From: Callorhinus ursinus
Lineage: Eukaryota > Chordata > Mammalia > Carnivora > Otariidae
Direction: 5' to 3'
Assembly: GCF_003265705.1 (NCBI RefSeq)
Contig: NW_020313044.1
Coordinates: 1,721,714 to 1,785,713 of the forward strand
Length of the DNA stretch: 64,000 nt
Shown: positions 54,233-64,000 of the stretch, piece after piece
How positions within the stretch are numbered: position 1 is the stretch's first letter
How the letters are laid out: the number at the start of each line of letters is the position of its first letter
Made by a program: the position numbers and the translations under genes
Notes under the pieces: generated by a model
Seen by the model: the letters and a program-made list of their open reading frames with translations, nothing else
The model's database searches: none
Told to the model about the DNA's origin: nothing

Positions 54233-55110
54233 AAGGTGTAGACTACTTTCATCATTTAGCTTTGCTTGCTGCTGCATTGCTTCATTCTTAGGCAGGCTCT
54301 CTATGCATGGCAGCCAGATGGCCACCAATAGCCCCAAACCAGTAGAACCCACCATTCCAGAGGAAGAAAGCATGTATCTTTTCCCATTGCTCCTGCAAAA
54401 ACACAGAGAAAACTGTGATTGGTGTGGTTTGAGTCATATGTCCTTCTCTGAACCAGTTGCTGTAAAGTAATGTAATGGGCTATAAGTCTGGCTTGTATCC
54501 TTACCCCTGAAGTTGTAGGGAGCATCTTGTCCTTCCAGAACCATGTAGTCTTAGAATAACTAGGGAATGGGAGAAACTGATTCCCTAAGGATGTGTCCAT
54601 TACAGTGTGCATTGTCTATTCTCCTCGTTAACTTTAGAGTACATCTAGCTCATTCAAATGAAATTTCTTACAAAACACAGATTATAGGTTCAGCAGTTAA
54701 TTGTGAATGGCACTTTCTAGACCCAGGTGTGAAGAAAGGCAAGCTCAGCTCAAGAAAGGCTCAAATCAGTCTAGCTGCTTTGAGGAGCCTCTGGTCACAC
54801 TGTCCAGGGAATCAGATGGGGATGTCAGAGAACCACAAGGAAGAGGCAATCTTGCCATGAATCCAAGTGCTATGCCAGGAGGAGCAGCCTGGCACATGGT
54901 GGTACTGAGTTAATATTTGTGGAATGGATGCTCTGAGAATTGTAGGCCAAGGATAAAGCTGGGAGAAGCAGGAAGAACCAAGAGCTGAAGCAGACTCCTG
55001 TGGGAAGCAAGAGTTCCACCCTTGACCAAGTTGTGTTCCCATAATTTGCCAGATTGTACATAGCTGATATTCTAGGATTTTCCCCTACTCTAATTAAAGT
55101 TGTTTTGTTG

Positions 55111-55304
55111 GGGCTCCTGGGTGGCTCAGTCGTTGGGCGTCTGCCTTCGGCTCAGGTCATGATCCCAGGGTCGTGGGATCGAGCCCCGCATCAGGCTCCC
55201 TGCTCTGAGGGAAGCCTGCTTCTCCCTCTCCCACTCCCCCTGCTTGTGTTCCCTCTCTCACTGTCTCTCTCTGTCACATAAATATATAAAATCTTAAAAA
55301 AAAA
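55111..55304 (+). repeat. Can-SINE with perfect TSD
   Basis: It is flanked by TAAAGTTGTTTTGTTG at 55095-55110 and 55305-55320. Confidence 0.95.
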
Positions 55305-55990
55305 TAAAGTTGTTTTGTTGTCTTTACTCTAAACAACTGGTAAAATGTATGACTTTCTAATAACTCAAGATGGAAGACAAGGCAGGTACCAGGTAGCAAT
55401 GACAGTGGGTGCTGGTCTCAGGTCCAAAGTCTTCAGAAACAGGCAGTGTTTTCTTGAGAGTGGCTTTTAGGCTTTTTGATGTTGTAGTAAATTGTCACAA
55501 TTGTAGACAAAGGTCAAAGAAAGGTTCCACAGTTGGGGCTTTTTAAGCAACATTTTCTTGGATATGAGTGGACTTTGGGAGATGTGTGCTGACTTACCCC
55601 CTGCTCTCCGTCCTCCCTCCCACATCTCCATGCACTACTTTTGTGGCTGGTAGACAGGAAGGCATGAGGGTGTAGTCCAGGGAAATGTGTGGGCTCTCAG
55701 ACTGGGAGTTGGCATTCAGTGACCTGGCTGAGGCACAATGTGGAAATTAAAAGATAAAAACCTGAGATATGTGATGGGGGCTATAGTTTAGAATAAATGT
55801 GTTCAGGCCTTCTGCCCAGTCAGCCTAACATTCTGGCAGCTGCTGCATTTAATAGACGACTCCATTAACACCTCCTTGTATGGAGGGAGAGAGAGAAAGG
55901 GAGAGTTGAGTGTGTATGTGTGTTGGGAGAAATGTAAAAAGCTCGGAGCCTTCCTCCAGGTCCCTTGGGGGAACTTTGTATGGTTGCCTT

Positions 55991-56034
55991 ATGGCTTTGA
56001 CAGCTGTCAAAGCCATCATGGGCTTTGACAGCTG
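55991..56034. promoter_or_regulatory. Perfect 26-bp palindrome with TALE-homeodomain core
   Basis: Positions 55991-56016 equal their own reverse complement. The centre is TGACAGCTGTCA, the published paired site for TGIF/PKNOX/MEIS proteins. A direct copy of half of it (GGCTTTGACAGCTG) follows at 56021-56034, giving three TGACAG half-sites in 44 bp. Function is inferred only. Confidence 0.5.
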
Positions 56035-56954
56035 AGGTGGAGCTGGGAAGGGTAGTAATTGGGGCAGGGTAGAATGAGGGCTCACACCACTTACCTTCGC
56101 ATCCCCACAGCACAGGGAGGATGAGAAGGAATCTATCCTCCTCCCCCCCTACTGTAATGAAGAGGTCCTGGAATTAAGAGGATGAAAACATGAGAGATTT
56201 GGGGGTGGGTGCCCTCTGAGAGATTCTGTGATAAAGCTGGTAGATGAAGAAAAGTGAGGGCAGAGATGAAATGAGTCCCAGGTTTCAGAAGCTGGTTCCT
56301 GAGTGAGAAGAAAATGATTCCCACTGTAGGAGGAGAGGAGGGACAGATCTAAAAAGGAAAACAAAGGAAGCAGAAAGCCGCCTTCTCCCCGAGGGTGCTT
56401 AGGTTGGCCTCTCTGGAGGCTAGAGAAGGGTGAGATGCCTCTTACCGTGGCTAAGGAATGAGACGCAGACTCTATCAGATCACCGAGGTGTCTGACTTCC
56501 TGAGTCCCTGGTATACAGAGCACAAAGAGTAGTAACAAGAAACCACGTTTCCACGGAGCGATTTTCAGCCTTAGGATCTTCCCACTCCAGCCTTTTAGCT
56601 TCTGTCAGACCACATCAGGGCAGAATATTAAACCCAACCATATCACAGCTGCTGGAGATTTCCCCAGAGGAGAGTGTGCGATAAGAGGGAGCAGAGCAGC
56701 TCTGATCCAAGACTCTGCTTCCGGCATCCCTGAATGCCATCACCAGCTCACCCGCTCTCAAAAGTCATTTCCAGAGCCAGAGCTAGGTATTTCGGGGTGC
56801 TGCCTACCCACAAATCCACAGAACCGAGTGTGACCTGCCCAGAGACAAATTGTCTGTCAGATCAGAGCCGGGCTTCTGGAGTATGTGAGCCTGACCTTGA
56901 GTCCTGGATTGGGGTGGAGGCCAGATTAGAGAGTAAAGTGAACAGGCCCCTAGC

Positions 56955-57145
56955 TTAGAGGTCAAAAGTGCTGGGGACAGGGCCTGATTCTACTCCACGT
57001 AGCTATGTGAGCTTGGGCTATTATTTCACTTTTTTAAACTTTAGTTTTTTTTGTAATCTCTAAAATGGGAATAGTAATACTTCTTCAAAGACTGTTATCA
57101 AAATCAAGTAATGTGCATAAAAGCACTTTGTAAAATGCTGTATTG
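56955..57145 (+). repeat. MIR relic
   Basis: 'tatgtgagcttgggctatta', 'ctctaaaatgggaatagtaa' and 'gtgcataaaagcactttgta' follow the MIR order. Confidence 0.7.
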
Positions 57146-57384
57146 GTGGAAGGAATTATTTCCCCATTCCTTCATTCTGCCTTCCAAATCCAAAGGCCTC
57201 TCCTTGGAATGTGTGAAAGTTTTTGAGTTCAAGGTAAGCCCTGGAAAGATACGTGTGTGGTGAGGGCAAGGAGAGGTGAAGGGAGGGTAAAAGATGCAGT
57301 GGTGTCTCCTGAGTAATGGAGGATGTGACATGAGATTCTTACCCATACAGTAAGAGTCTATAAACACCTATTGAGTTGGTGCCT

Positions 57385-58460
57385 GGGGCATAATAAGAAA
57401 TACATATTTGATCGTTGTCCCCATTTCCTGACAAAAGCTCCTAAAACCCTTATAATTTCCTGACTGATGGGGGTGATACCAGCATCTTTTGTTTCTGACA
57501 AAAGAGTTTCTAAATCCATTTGGATTTTCAGGGTGACCGGAGCCTCCTTTGTTCTAATGAGGCAATTCTTGGTGGGACTTTAGATAGCTTCAGGATGGCG
57601 CTGGTCACCAGAAGGACTAAGCCTTAATTAGAGGCCTAGAACTTTGTTTTTGTGGGGTTTTTTTTGTTTGTTTTTTAAGATTTTATTTTACTTATTTGAG
57701 AAAGAGCACGAGCATGGGGAGGGGCAGAGGTTGAGAGAGAAGCAGGGTCCTCACTGAGCAGAGAGCCCGATGCAGGGCTTAACCCCAGGACCCCGGGATC
57801 ATGAGCTGAGCAGAAGGCAGACGCTTAACCGACTGAGCCACCCAGGCGCCCAGAAGCCTAGAACTTTCATCCCACTCCACCCACCCTCTGAAGAGGGGAG
57901 AGGGACTGGAGATTGAGTAAATAATCAATCATGCCTATGTGGTGAGACCTCCATAAAAGTTCCTAAATGACAATGTTCAGAGAGCTTCCACTTCAGTGAA
58001 TACATCCATAGTGCCAGGAGGGTGAGGGACCCCAAATCCATGGAGACAGAAGCCTCTGTGCTCAGGACCCTTCGGACCTCACCCTGTATACCTCTTCATC
58101 GGCCTGTTCATTATATCCTTTATAATGTCCTTTATAAATAAACCAGTGAATGTAAGTAAAGTGTTTCCATTAGTTCTGTGAGCTGTTCTAGCAAATTATT
58201 GCATCTGGAGTGGAAGTTGTAAGAACCCACAACTTATAACTGGTTGGTCAGAAGTAGAGGTAGCCAGGGATTTGTGATTGGCATTTGAAGTGGGGGCAGT
58301 CTTAGGAGACTGAGTCCTTAACCTGTGAGATCTGAGGCTAACTCCAGGTAGTGTCAGAATTGAATGAAGTTGTAGGACACCAGCTGGTGTCCAAAGAGTT
58401 GGAGAACTGGTTGTTGTTGTAAGGAAAAACCCTGCTCATTTGATGTTGGAAATGTTCCGT
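57385..58460 (+). repeat. ERVL-like LTR, copy 2, with SINE insert
   Basis: Same family as 730-1408 and better kept. Shared text includes 'GTAAAGTGTTTCC', 'TTCTGTGAGC' and 'GTGTCAGAATTGAA..TTGTAGGACACC'. A SINE interrupts it at 57659-57851. No coding part adjoins it. Confidence 0.65.
57659..57851 (-). repeat. Can-SINE inside the LTR
   Basis: A minus-strand SINE flanked by near-identical copies of the LTR text GAGGCCTAGAACTTT and GAAGCCTAGAACTTT. Confidence 0.93.
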
Positions 58461-58854
58461 AGGTAGAAACAGATCTTAGTAATAATACTCCAGCCACTGG
58501 CTTGAAATACCTGAGGGCCCGATGCTTCTCTGATAAAGAAAGGGCACAAACAGGGACCCGGGAAGATGAGCATCTTGGAATGGAGAGGGAGGGGCAGATG
58601 GTGGACCGATCGCTTGCTGTGATCTTCAAGCCCAGCTACCTACCCTGGTTCTTCTATGATCTTGTCCGCTTTCACTCCCCTGTTCATCATATAGCCCCAT
58701 GTTCTATTCCTGCGTTCCCAGAGAGAGAATTTGACCCCCTCACTTATTTGTACCAGGCCTTGCTAGGTTGCCTCACTTCAGAGCTATGGTTGGAGGCTTG
58801 GGCTCTCATCATAGAATATTTGGCTGTGTAAGATTAAAAAAAAAAAAAAGCACC

Positions 58855-59060
58855 GCACATTGAGGGATTACTCTGCATCAACCACAGTGCTACATGCTCT
58901 TCAGGGCTTATCTCACTAATATAATTCTCCAAACAACCCCACTGAAGTTGGTTCTATTTTCCCCATTGTGTAGATAAGGAAACTGCCGCACAGAGAGGCT
59001 GGGTAACTATTAAGCGGTAGAGCTGGTATTTGAATCCAGGCCGACTGGCCTCACAGCCAC
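58855..59060 (-). repeat. MIR relic
   Basis: The plus strand has 'ttttccccattgtgtagata', 'aggaaactgccgcacagaga' and 'gagctggtatttgaatccag', the reverse of MIR. Confidence 0.8.
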
Positions 59061-59679
59061 GGCTTGTAAGCAGCTTCCTGCTTCCGAAGGGGGGCAGTAG
59101 GTGAAGTGACTCCTCTCAGCAAGGGTGGTGGGCGTGCGGGCAGTGTGCTCCACATGTATAGTCCACAAGTGTCCTGCTGGAGGCAAGGCAAACAGATTTG
59201 ATTCTAGAGTCTTCTGCGAGTGCTCCTTTAGGAGCTGCAAATGGGTGCGGCATGAAGAGGGCTCTATTGCCATTTAAGTTGATAAACATGGGGTGGAAGA
59301 GGAGGCATGTGGCTCCCTTGAGATACTACAGTAAAGAAACAGCTTTGCCCTTGGTTGAATCTGGAGTCTCCCGACATTATCCGAGCAGAGAACTCCATAG
59401 TTTCCTTTGCAGGATGCCTAGACTATACCGTGGACCATTGTTCCAGGACTACTGGGTTAGAAAATGCTCTCCTGGACTTTGCCTCCCCCCCACTACCACT
59501 GAGCCGCCTTGAAGTTACGGCAGCACTCAGGATGGCAGCTGAGATTTCTGCAGAGAGCAGAGTGCTCAGTGGCCAGTGTGTTCGGATGGCAACCACATGA
59601 TGCCAATTAACCAAGGTCAGGCAGCTGCTGGTCTTCCCAGGCAGCGCGAAGAAGCCGTCCAGCAGCGCTGGGAGGTCTA

Positions 59680-59890
59680 TTTCTTGCTTGCATTTCCCCT
59701 GTCACTGCTCCTGTCTAGACCCTTCACATGTCAAGTCTGGACTGTCAAAACAGCCTCCTGGCCAGTCTCCCTGCCAGCTGGCTCTCGCCTAAGGTCCACC
59801 CTGAACACCTGGCCAGATACGTCTTCCTAAAATGCTGCATCGAGCTTGCCCCTCTCCTTTCCCAAATGTTTAGTTCAGCTTTTGAGACTC
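59680..59890 (+). repeat. LINE-2 relic
   Basis: 'aacagcctcctggccagtct', 'ccctgccagctggctctcgc' and 'cgtcttcctaaaatgctgca' are L2 landmarks. Confidence 0.55.
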
Positions 59891-61329
59891 TCCTGCATGG
59901 CCCTGGCCTTCCTTCCTTGTTCTCTTCTCATGCCCTACCTTCTAGAGGAAGCATAAGCATTCCGGAGCCCCTCTGTGCTCTGTGTGTGCTGCTTCCTCCA
60001 GCCAGTGCTGGAAAGGCACCCGCCCACCTCCCCTGTTTGCTTTTGTCGGAATTTTGTGTTCTCATTCATTCATTTTTCCATTCAAAAAACACGTATTTTG
60101 AGCTTCCTGAATGCCAGGCCCTATGCTAGGATAAGACACAGTTCTTGATCTCAAGGAGCTAATAATAACAACAGATAAATACATGCAGGGTAATGGGTGC
60201 TATGGTAGAGTGATGCTCAGGCTTTCATGGGCAGCGCCACCTATCCCTGCCTGGGGCACAGGAGGCAAGTCAAGGTAGGCTTCCTGGAGAAAGGGTGAAA
60301 CGGTGAGAAGGTGTTAGTCACTTGAGGGCATGTGGTGTGGCAGGAACCGGCCAAGAAAGTGTTGCGTGCCTGGATCTCTGCTGCAGGGCAAACCAGATTT
60401 GTTCAACTGAACCTCCCTGTCCGCAGGGAGAATCTCAGGCTGATCCTGTTGACCTGGGGAAGACAGGTGCCGGGACAGCACTTGCACTCATCACGGTGGT
60501 GGGATCTGGGACTAGGAGGAGGAAAAGAGCACAGTGACTGGTATATTCTCTGCCTCCTATGGGTTAGTGACCTCCTCCAGCTCCCAGGTCTCCTCTAAGA
60601 AATGAACGCCCCTGGAGCAGTTTGGTTGCCAGGGGCAACCCCGGAAGTCGGCCTCATTCCAAAGGCAGTCACTGAAGCCCCTTGCCCCAGGCCTCAGAGC
60701 CTGACTCTGGTAGACAACAGGTAGGTAGTTCGTCTCAACCAGTGCCCTCTGGGAAGTGGTAGGCATAGGCCAAGGGCTCAGGTGGGGCTGAGCGAAGGGT
60801 GTGCAGGATAGCCCTTCCAGCCACTCAGCAGGATCCTGAGAAAAGACTCACAAAAGAGTACCTGACATTTTAATCCACACAAATACTTAATATGAGTAAC
60901 ATAACCTGTTTTTCTGAGACATGGCCTAATTTACTTCAGGCCTCGGGCTTAGTAACTTGCCATTGACAACCTGAAGGTCTGATGCGTGTGTGTAGGTCTG
61001 CAGTGCTAACAAGATTGTAGAAGTGGTGAATTTCTCTTGCTCAGTGTTCCTATTCTGTTGAGGTTGTCTTCCAATAAGTTCTCCTTTTCCCGAGCTAGGA
61101 CTTGTGATCTGGGAATAGGGGGCCTATCTAGGGGAGAAGGCAGAGCCTGTAGGCTCCTGTGAAGAGAGAGAGTGCACGCCCGCCGGCCTGGTACAACTGA
61201 CACGTAATGCAGTTTAGCTAGGCTCCCTGCTTCTTTCTCTGGTTCCTGCTCTTCCTGCATGAATTTCCTGCTGCTCTCTCCACAATAAAGAGAGCCTAGG
61301 TTATTAAACTCAAAGCACCTTTCAGTTTC

Positions 61330-61465
61330 TGTTCTATGACTTGGGCAGTGTATTTAATCATCCCGAGCCTCAGTTTCCTCAGCTGTAAAATGGAAACAGT
61401 AACACCTGCCCTACCCAATCACAGGGTTATTGTAAATATTAAATGAAGTGATTTATTAGAAAGTG
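61330..61465 (+). repeat. MIR relic
   Basis: 'cccgagcctcagtttcctca', 'gctgtaaaatggaaacagta' and 'cacagggttattgtaaatat' match the MIR core. Confidence 0.8.
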
Positions 61466-61629
61466 TTTTGTAAACTATAAGTAGCAATAATAAGAAAGAG
61501 GAAAAGGAAGCTGCAGCTGCTTCTAGTTATTGAGCATTACTATACCGATTGCTGGCTCTTTATTCGCATTATCTTCTTTTAATCAAGATATAATTATTTT
61601 TATTCATATCTTCTCTGTCCCTCCTTTTT

Positions 61630-61734
61630 AAAAATTTCATTTATTGACATAATCTCTAGACCCAGCGTGGGGCTCGAACTCACGACCCCAAGATCAATCA
61701 CAGGCTCTTCCAGCTAAACGAGCCAGGCACCCCA
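61630..61734 (-). repeat. Can-SINE, old short form
   Basis: AAAATTTCATTTATTGACAT starts it; the reversed head ends CGAGCCAGGCACCCC. Confidence 0.8.
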
Positions 61735-61739
61735 TATCC

Positions 61740-61990
61740 TCTCCATCCTTTAAGACTCAGCTCTCAATTCATCTTCCCGTGAGTTTCTTTGACAGCTCTT
61801 GTTCACGTTGGTTTCTAGCTTCTCTGAACTAGTAAGCACCATCTAGGTTAACCTACCATTATTTCTCAAGTTTAAATTCTCTTTTCCCAGCTGGATTATA
61901 AACTCCTTCAGCATAGGGACTAGCTGCTCTACCTCACTTGCTTTTCCTAAGATACCAAAACACATGGCAGGTGCTCTAGAAAACCTGAGA
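61740..61990 (+). repeat. LINE-2 relic
   Basis: 'tggattataaactccttcag' and 'aacacatggcaggtgctcta' give the L2 3' end. Confidence 0.55.
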
Positions 61991-62439
61991 TTGAAACTTT
62001 ATGGCCATGTAACTGTTGCATAAGTTGAAAATTCTGTACATTTTGCAAAGCAAAGCTTTGGGTGAAAAGTTATTACTCTCTGTCTTTGCCACCAGGAAAG
62101 GACCCATCTGCTCAATTCAGATTGATAATCATCATCTTTACAAAACCTTACCAAGCTCCTGGACTGAGAATTCTGATGGCAGGACCTGCTTTTAGAGACA
62201 CTATCATGTTAGCCCCCACACCCTCTTCCATACCCCTGTCCTGCTCCATACCTTTCTCCATGCTCATATAAATGTGTGCAGCAGATACAGATGAATTCTA
62301 TTATTAAAAGACAGGGTGGCCCCCTTTTAAGACTCAAGGGGATGCAAAGAAGGCTAGAGTTAGATGTTAGGAGTGACTTCGCTCTCACCCCATTGTGGAA
62401 ACTCAGGAGCAGGGGTATAAGAACACTAAAGAGTCCTTA

Positions 62440-63240
62440 GAAGGAGAATCTTCCTGCTTCCTAATTTCTCTCCAGCTTATCTCCAGTCACTGCCCTCTGG
62501 CCCAGTGTGCTCCAGACACATTAGCCTCCTTTCTCACCGTTGGACCTGCCTGGTCCATTCTAGCATCAGGGCCTTTGTGTTAGCTATTCCAAAACCCTGG
62601 AAGCTGCTGTTCTGAGATCTTCGCCTGGCTGCCACCTTCATATCATTTGAGTCTTAGCCTAAATTATAAGTCTTTCCTGATCTCCCAATTTAAAATAGCT
62701 TCCTCGGGGTGAAAATATAGACTATACACATGTATTTGCTTTTTATATGAAAAATTCCTCTGGAAGGATGCACAAGAAATTAACATTTGTTGTTTATAGG
62801 GAGGGAAACTGGAGAGCTAGGAAACAGAGCTGGTAGAGAGGCTTCTCTGCATATCCTTTTCTATTTTTTGTTTAAATTTAGACTCATTGAATACATTATC
62901 TATTCAGAAATTAATTTAAAAATACAAAGAAAAAGAGAGAAAATAAAGTAGGCCCCTGCTGAGTATTCTTTATTTACTTTATAAATTTTATTTACAAAAC
63001 TGGAAGTGGGCCATAGTTTGCTGATCCAATCCCTGCTCTATAATATCCTCTTATTTGATATTCGTCCTAGCACTGGTTATCGCTTTACTTGTTTCTTATC
63101 TGCCTTCTCCCACTAGAATGCAAGTGCAATGAAAGCACAGTGCTTTTCTGTCTTTTACCAGCATATCCCTTCACAGAACAGTTTCTGATTCATAGTAGGT
63201 GCTCAATAAATACTTGTTGACTAACCGAGTAGTTGAATGA
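62440..63240 (+). repeat. LINE-2 relic with an unidentified insert
   Basis: Both ends read as L2 (62460-62700, and the 3' end 'tcatagtaggtgctcaataa' at about 63190). The middle (62705-63000) is a different, old repeat-like sequence that I cannot name. Confidence 0.55.
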
Positions 63241-63307
63241 ATCATGTTTGTCTGGGCTGAAGGGAAAAGCACGCCTATTTGGAAGGAGATAAAATGAGAT
63301 AAGCTTG

Positions 63308-63441
63308 GGATGACTGGGTGGCTCAGTTGATTAAGCGTCCCACTCTTGATTTTGGCTCAGGTGATGATCTCAGGGTTATGAGATCAAGTCCCACATTGGG
63401 CTCTGTGCTGGGCGTGGAGCCTGCTTAAGATTCTCTTTCTT
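63308..63441 (+). repeat. Can-SINE, older, head of a repeat stack
   Basis: The head GGGATGACTGGGTGGCTCAG leads a body ending CCTGCTTAAGATTCTCTTTC. Confidence 0.88.
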
Positions 63442-63866
63442 GGGTGCCTGGGTGGCTCAGTCGGTTGAGCGACTGCCTTCGGCTCGGGTCGTGATCCTGG
63501 AGTCCCGGGATCAAGTCCCACATCGGGCTCCCTGCTCGGCGGGGAGTCTGCTTCTCCCTCTGACCCTCCACCCCTCTTGTGCTCTCTCTCTCTCTCTCAA
63601 ATAAATAAATAAAATGTTTTTTTTTTTTTAAAGATTTTATTTATTTGAGAGAGAGAGAATGAGAGATAGAGAGCACGAGAGGGAAGAGGGTCAGAGGGAG
63701 AAGCAGACTCCCCGCTGAGCAGGGAGCCCGATGTGGGACTCGATCCCGGGACTCCAGGATCATGACCTGAGCCGAAGGCAGTCGCTTAACCAGCTGAGCC
63801 ACCCAGGCGCCCTAAATAAATAAAATGTTTAAAAAATAAATAAATAAAAATAAACTTAAAAAAAAA
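63442..63866 (+). repeat. Can-SINE carrying a nested inverted SINE
   Basis: Flanked by AAGATTCTCTTTCTT at 63427-63441 and 63867-63881. The A-rich tail is opened by the element at about 63619-63813. Confidence 0.92.
63619..63813 (-). repeat. Nested Can-SINE in the tail of another
   Basis: A minus-strand SINE; its duplication (TAAATAAATAAAATGTTT) is outer-tail sequence on both sides. Confidence 0.92.
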
Positions 63867-63881
63867 AAGATTCTCTTTCTT

Positions 63882-64000
63882 GGGGCACCTGGGTGGCTCA
63901 GTCGTTAAGCGTCTGACTTCGGCTCAGGTCATGATCCCAGGGTCCTGGGATCAAGTCCCACATCGGGCTCCCTGCTCGGCGGGAAGCCTGCTTCTCCCTC
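63882..64000 (+). repeat. Can-SINE, cut by window end
   Basis: The head GGGGCACCTGGGTGGCTCAG follows directly after the second TSD of the previous element; the tail is outside the window. Confidence 0.92.

Noticed and set aside
51088..58460. Possible provirus between the two LTR-like elements
   Set aside because: The two LTRs are of different families and no gag, pol or env coding text lies between them.

Overview
The window is nuclear DNA of a carnivore of the dog-like suborder, most likely an arctoid (bear, seal, mustelid or panda lineage). It is crowded with tRNA-derived Can-SINEs of the 'GGCGCCTGGGTGGCTCAG' type whose bodies match the arctoid consensus. The younger dog-specific SINEC_Cf form and the cat-type body are absent. 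Genes have long introns and canonical GT-AG borders.

Layout. (1) Positions 1-5560 are the 5' part of intron 1 of ETF1 (translation termination factor eRF1), which lies on the minus strand; only its first coding exon (5561-5646) is in the window, inside a CpG island that is its promoter. (2) 6.6-17.5 kb is the ETF1-HSPA9 spacer, with a BTF3L4 processed pseudogene (about 10.0-11.0 kb) and an old minus-strand LINE-1 tail split by several SINEs. (3) 17.5-34.55 kb is the whole HSPA9 gene (mitochondrial Hsp70, mortalin/GRP75), minus strand. I rebuilt all 17 coding exons base by base: every junction keeps frame and the product is 679 aa, the same length as the human protein. Two introns carry box C/D snoRNAs of the SNORD63 family, each with an 11-nt match to 28S rRNA. 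(4) 34.5-35.1 kb is the HSPA9 promoter CpG island, with NRF1-like and E-box motifs. (5) 35.1-64 kb is intergenic DNA on the CTNNA1 side of HSPA9. I see no functional gene there, only an RPS26 processed pseudogene (37.26-37.70 kb), LTRs, L2/MIR relics, nested SINE stacks and one striking palindrome at 55.99 kb.

The gene order ETF1-HSPA9, both on the same strand and about 12 kb apart, agrees with human chromosome 5q31.2. The two genes act separately: cytosolic translation termination, and mitochondrial protein import and folding. The HSPA9 transcript also serves as host for snoRNAs that guide 28S rRNA methylation.

I found no undescribed defence, mobile or metabolic system. The observations most worth checking are the paired SNORD63 copies (one with a shifted guide), the perfect 26-bp palindrome centred on a TALE-homeodomain site, the upstream NRF1 cluster, and the four-deep SINE stack at 53 kb. 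SINE, L2, MIR and LTR limits are judged by eye; those with target-site duplications (TSDs) are exact to a few bases.
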